Below are positions 7,058-9,045 of a DNA stretch of 9,045 nucleotides, piece by piece (the first letter of the stretch is position 1; the number at the start of each line of letters is the position of its first letter). The DNA is from JAJPJX01 sp964568355 (GTDB taxonomy: Bacteria; Acidobacteriota; Terriglobia; Bryobacterales; Bryobacteraceae). Under the pieces are notes generated by a model. The model was not told where the DNA came from and did no database searches. It saw nothing but the letters and a program-made list of their open reading frames with translations. A program made the position numbers and the translations under genes. Where the stretch lies: NCBI GenBank assembly GCA_964568355.1, contig CAZMRK010000152.1, positions 1-9,045 of the forward strand, given 5' to 3'.

Positions 7058-7108
7058 GCCGTATAGCGCCAGAGCGCTCGAAAATAAGTCAGAGGGGGAC
7101 AGGTTCGG

Positions 7109-7537
7109 TTAGACCACGTCCACGCCCATGCTGCGGGCGGTGCCCTTCACCGACTGGACCGCAGCTTCGAGCGTGAAACAGTTCAGATCCGGCATCTTGA
7201 TTTTGGCGATCTCGGCAACCTGAGCCTCGGTGATCTTGCCAACTTTGGTCTTGTTCGGCTCAGCCGACCCTTTGGCAAGGTTGACGGCGCGCTTGATCAA
7301 TACCGGCACGGGAGGAGTCTTGGTGATGAAGGTAAAAGAACGGTCCGAATAGATCGTGATTACCACCGGGATGATGAGACCTTCCTGATCCTTCGCAGAA
7401 GTCTTGGCATTAAACGCCTTGCAGAAATCCATGATGTTGACGCCCTGGGGACCGAGCGCCGTACCTACCGGAGGAGCCGGCGTAGCCTTTCCGGCCGGAA
7501 TCTGCAATTTCACCTGAGCTGTAACTTTCTTCGCCAT
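7109..7537 (-). CDS. rplK: Ribosomal protein L11
   Basis: This 142-aa 50S protein forms, with 23S rRNA, the GTPase-associated centre where elongation and release factors act. The N-terminal domain carries the hallmark proline- and glycine-rich segment P-A-G-K-A-T-P-A-P-P-V-G-T-A-L-G-P-Q-G (14-32). The C-terminal rRNA-binding domain ends with the conserved G-T-A-R-S-M-G (131-137). The length is canonical and the end is intact. The start is ATG 7537, with the ribosome site GGAAGG a few bases upstream, preceded by a 76-nt structured leader after nusG. In most bacteria rplA follows; here the next gene is hyfB, whose reading frame is the same as that of rplK across the TAA stop. Confidence 0.98.
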   Translation of the reverse strand: MAKKVTAQVKLQIPAGKATPAPPVGTALGPQGVNIMDFCKAFNAKTSAKDQEGLIIPVVITIYSDRSFTFITKTPPVPVLIKRAVNLAKGSAEPNKTKVGKITEAQVAEIAKIKMPDLNCFTLEAAVQSVKGTARSMGVDVV

Positions 7538-7549
7538 AAAATACCTTCC

Positions 7550-7610
7550 GGGAGCGCATCCGCGACGATTCGAACCGGCGATTCACACCGGCTCGGTGTC
7601 GCGTGCTCCC
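7550..7610 (-). promoter_or_regulatory. Structured leader RNA between nusG and rplK (candidate r-protein control element)
   Basis: The 76-nt gap holds a nested fold. GGGAGC pairs with GCTCCC (7610-7605 with 7555-7550). After an asymmetric internal loop (1 nt against 5 nt), CGCGAC pairs with GTCGCG (7603-7598 with 7566-7561). An inner hairpin ACCG-AGC-CGGT sits at 7597-7587. The inner region also contains a 13-bp imperfect tandem repeat. In E. coli, L1 represses the rplK-rplA operon by binding a structured leader before rplK, so a similar control site is plausible. The pairing is seen in the sequence; the regulatory role is inferred. There is no U-run, so it does not look like an intrinsic terminator. 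Confidence 0.5.
7566..7591. repeat. Imperfect 13-bp tandem repeat in the rplK leader
   Basis: CGATTCGAACCGG (7566-7578) is followed directly by CGATTCACACCGG (7579-7591), matching at 11 of 13 positions. It lies in the loop region of the leader fold before rplK. Confidence 0.65.
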
Positions 7611-7613
7611 TTG

Positions 7614-8306
7614 TTAAACCTTTTCTACCTGGAGGAATTCCAGTTCGACGGGCGTCGCCCGGCCGAAAATCGTGACCATGACGCGCAAGGTGCCGCGATC
7701 GGTGTTGACCTCGTCGACCTTGCCCGAAAAATTCGCAAAAGGACCGTCGATGATGCGAACCGCGTCGTTTTTCTCGAAGGTCATCTTGGGACGCGGGCGC
7801 TCGGCTGAGGACGCCTGGCGGTAGAGGATTTGGTTCACCTCGTCGGCGCTGAGCGGCACGGGCTGTGTTCCGCCACCCACAAAACCGGTGACGCGCGGGG
7901 TGGACTTCACCGCGTGCCACAGCTCGTCATTCATCTCCATCTCGACCAGCACGTAGCCGGGGTAAACCAGGCGCTTACTGGTGACCTTCTTCCCGCCGCG
8001 AAGCTCCACCACCTCTTCGGTGGGGATCAGAATCTGCCCGATCTTGTCGTCAAACCCGAAGGCCTGAGCACGGCTGCGGAGCGACTCGGCGACCTTTTGC
8101 TCGAATCCGGAATAGGTATGGATAATAAACCACTTACGAGGTGAGGATTCGTCATAACCGGGAACCTCGGCGCCTTCCTCTCCGGCCATTTCGGCAGGCT
8201 CAGAGGCGGCTGTCTCCTCGGCGGGTTCCGCTTCCTCGCGCGGCTCGGCCTCGTGGGCCAACTCGTCGTGGTGCTCGTCGGAATTCAGTCTGTCTTCGGC
8301 TTCCAT
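7614..8306 (-). CDS. nusG: Transcription termination/antitermination factor NusG with acidic N-terminal extension
   Basis: NusG binds the RNA polymerase clamp through its NGN domain and uses its KOW domain to contact Rho or ribosomal protein S10. The 230-aa product is about 50 residues longer than E. coli NusG (181 aa). Residues 1-56 form an extension in which about 20 residues are Glu or Asp and almost none are hydrophobic. The NGN domain begins K-W-F-I-I-H-T-Y-S-G-F-E (58-69) and includes the conserved V-Y-P-G-Y-V-L-V (114-121) and P-R-V-T-G-F-V-G (137-144). The KOW domain covers about 176-230 (V-R-I-I-D-G-P-F-A-N-F-S-G at 183-195). ATG 8306 lies 16 nt after the secE stop with a GGAG motif just upstream. 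An internal start that would remove the extension is not supported by a ribosome site. The gene order secE-nusG-rplK is canonical. Confidence 0.97.
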   Translation of the reverse strand: MEAEDRLNSDEHHDELAHEAEPREEAEPAEETAASEPAEMAGEEGAEVPGYDESSPRKWFIIHTYSGFEQKVAESLRSRAQAFGFDDKIGQILIPTEEVVELRGGKKVTSKRLVYPGYVLVEMEMNDELWHAVKSTPRVTGFVGGGTQPVPLSADEVNQILYRQASSAERPRPKMTFEKNDAVRIIDGPFANFSGKVDEVNTDRGTLRVMVTIFGRATPVELEFLQVEKV

Positions 8307-8322
8307 ACTCCGCCTGTTTTGC

Positions 8323-8550
8323 CTACGTCTTACTCAGGACGTTAAAAATCCGGACGACGCTGTCCTGCAACACGGCATCCACGACCGCGAAGAAAGCGGC
8401 AAACCCGAAAACCGTGAGGATGACGACCAGCGTGGTTCCTTCCACCTGGCGCCGGTTCGGCCAAGTCACCCGCCGCATCTCCAGTTTGAGCTCGTTGTAG
8501 TAGTCTTTAATGGCCGTCGGCCAAGACTTCATATTTTCAATGGCTTCCAT
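8323..8550 (-). CDS. secE: Preprotein translocase subunit SecE
   Basis: This 75-aa single-span inner-membrane subunit clamps the SecY channel. A short amphipathic cytoplasmic helix (about 10-27) leads into the conserved V-T-W-P motif (28-31), with R-R-Q-V just after it. A single hydrophobic helix (about 40-62) follows, then a short tail. This is the usual minimal SecE form found outside enterobacteria. The start at ATG 8550 has AGAGG upstream. A second in-frame ATG at 8532 (M7) is possible but has no better ribosome site. It lies between tRNA-Trp and nusG, its normal place. Confidence 0.96.
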   Translation of the reverse strand: MEAIENMKSWPTAIKDYYNELKLEMRRVTWPNRRQVEGTTLVVILTVFGFAAFFAVVDAVLQDSVVRIFNVLSKT

Positions 8551-8594
8551 ACTGCCTCTTATTCCGGCATCCGAAAGGCGGGCGGAAGATAGGG

Positions 8595-8669
8595 TGGCAG
8601 GGGCGGAGGGATTCGAACCCCCACTCGCGGTTTTGGAGACCGCTGGTCTGCCGTTAAACCTACGCCCCT
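8595..8669 (-). tRNA. trnW: tRNA-Trp (anticodon CCA), 3' CCA encoded
   Basis: The minus strand folds as a full cloverleaf. The acceptor AGGGGCG pairs with CGCCCCT, followed by discriminator G and an encoded CCA (8597-8595). The D stem is GGTT/GACC, the anticodon stem GCGGT/ACCGC with loop CTCCAAA (anticodon CCA), and the T arm has loop TTCGAAT. It is 72 nt plus CCA. It lies between rpmG and secE, a common position for tRNA-Trp in bacterial tuf-secE-nusG clusters, and is probably processed from the operon transcript. Confidence 0.97.
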
Positions 8670-8681
8670 AGACCATCAACA

Positions 8682-8699
8682 GACAAGCTCCAGCTTGTC
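8682..8699. repeat. Perfect 8-bp inverted repeat between rpmG and tRNA-Trp
   Basis: GACAAGCT and AGCTTGTC are separated by 2 nt and form a stem-loop of 7-8 bp just before the tRNA 5' end. No T-run follows on the minus strand, so it is a weak terminator candidate at best. An RNA-processing or stability hairpin between the mRNA part and the tRNA is more likely. Confidence 0.5.
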
Positions 8700-8708
8700 C
8701 TATTCATT

Positions 8709-8861
8709 CTACTTGATTTCGCGAGGCGATTGGTGCTTCCGGCAATGCGGGCAGAACTTTTTGAGTTCCAGCCGTTCCGTAGTCGTTTTCTTGTTCTTGG
8801 TACCGGAATAGTTCCGGTTTTTGCACTCGGTGCACTGAAACGTGATGATTTCGCGCGCCAT
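8709..8861 (-). CDS. rpmG: Ribosomal protein L33 (zinc-ribbon form)
   Basis: This 50-aa small 50S subunit protein begins M-A-R-E-I-I-T-F-Q-C-T-E-C-K-N-R-N-Y and ends in the E-I-K tail usual for L33. Two cysteine pairs, C10-x-x-C13 and C37-x-x-C40, show that it is the zinc-binding (C+) paralogue rather than the zinc-free type. I chose ATG 8861 because the product matches the family N-terminus exactly and AAAGGAA lies upstream; a longer in-frame reading would run into tuf. It sits 10 nt after the tuf stop. Confidence 0.97.
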   Translation of the reverse strand: MAREIITFQCTECKNRNYSGTKNKKTTTERLELKKFCPHCRKHQSPREIK

Positions 8862-8871
8862 ATTGGTTCCT

Positions 8872-9045
8872 TTACTCGATAATCTCGCTGACCGTGCCGG
8901 CACCGACGGTGCGGCCGCCTTCGCGAATGGCGAAGCGCAACCCTTTGTCCATGGCCACCGGGGTGATCAACTCCACCGTCAGCTCCACGTTGTCGCCCGG
9001 CATCACCATCTCCGTGCCTTCCGGCAACTGCGCCACGCCCGTCAC
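8872..9045 (-). CDS. tuf: Elongation factor Tu, C-terminal fragment (cut by window edge)
   Basis: Only the last 57 residues lie in the window; the rest continues past base 9045. The sequence reads V-T-G-V-A-Q-L-P-E-G, then M-V-M-P-G-D-N-V (conserved in domain 3), then E-L-I-T-P-V-A-M, and ends with the near-universal segment L-R-F-A-I-R-E-G-G-R-T-V-G-A-G-T-V before a short tail. EF-Tu delivers aminoacyl-tRNA to the ribosome. The truncation comes from the window edge and is not a sign of a broken gene. Confidence 0.97.
   Translation of the reverse strand: MTGVAQLPEGTEMVMPGDNVELTVELITPVAMDKGLRFAIREGGRTVGAGTVSEIIE

Noticed and set aside
7065..7078. Small inverted repeat AGCGC-CAGA-GCGCT between rplK and hyfB as a terminator
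   Set aside because: The stem is only 5 bp with no following T-run, and it lies inside the probable hyfB N-terminal coding sequence.
8682..8699. Stem-loop before tRNA-Trp as a Rho-independent terminator of rpmG
   Set aside because: No T-rich tract follows; kept only as an inverted repeat.
1..9045. CRISPR arrays, insertion sequences, prophage or transposase signals
   Set aside because: No regularly spaced repeats, terminal inverted repeats or transposase/integrase coding sequence were seen.

Overview
The window carries one continuous minus-strand gene array. It can be read as two blocks placed back to back, plus a small accessory locus at the left edge. I infer a GC-rich bacterium. An Acidobacteriota-type genome would fit the tuf-rpmG-tRNA(Trp)-secE-nusG-rplK order combined with a Hyf-like complex, but nothing in the window proves the phylum.

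Right block (about 7109-9045, read right to left): the C-terminal end of tuf (EF-Tu), rpmG (ribosomal protein L33), a tRNA-Trp gene with an encoded CCA end, secE, nusG with an unusual acidic N-terminal extension, and rplK (L11) behind a strongly structured leader. This is the conserved bacterial translation/transcription cluster. It breaks off straight after rplK: the rplA-rplJ-rplL-rpoB genes that normally follow are absent.

Middle block (about 454-7102): five tightly coupled genes that match hydrogenase-4/formate-hydrogenlyase (Hyf/Hyc) and complex I membrane-arm subunits in the order hyfB-hyfC-hyfE-hyfF-hyfG. Most junctions are ATGA or TGATG overlaps. The large subunit (hyfG-like; NuoC-like plus NuoD-like domains) has lost all four cysteines that would bind the NiFe centre and stops at the arginine after which true HycE-type precursors are trimmed. 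The complex is therefore very probably not a hydrogenase, but an energy-converting hydrogenase-related (Ehr-type) proton- or ion-translocating module. No NuoB/HyfI-type small subunit and no ferredoxin subunit lies in the window.

Left edge (1-430): a Phd/YefM-type antitoxin gene with a recognisable promoter and a tandem TAGCTA operator-like repeat. It sits where the small subunit gene of the complex would be expected. Its toxin partner, if present, begins at or beyond base 1.

The most interesting points are the cysteine-free large subunit with a pre-trimmed C-terminus, the abrupt rplK/hyfB junction at which hyfB has no ordinary start codon, and the folded, internally repeated leader in front of rplK.
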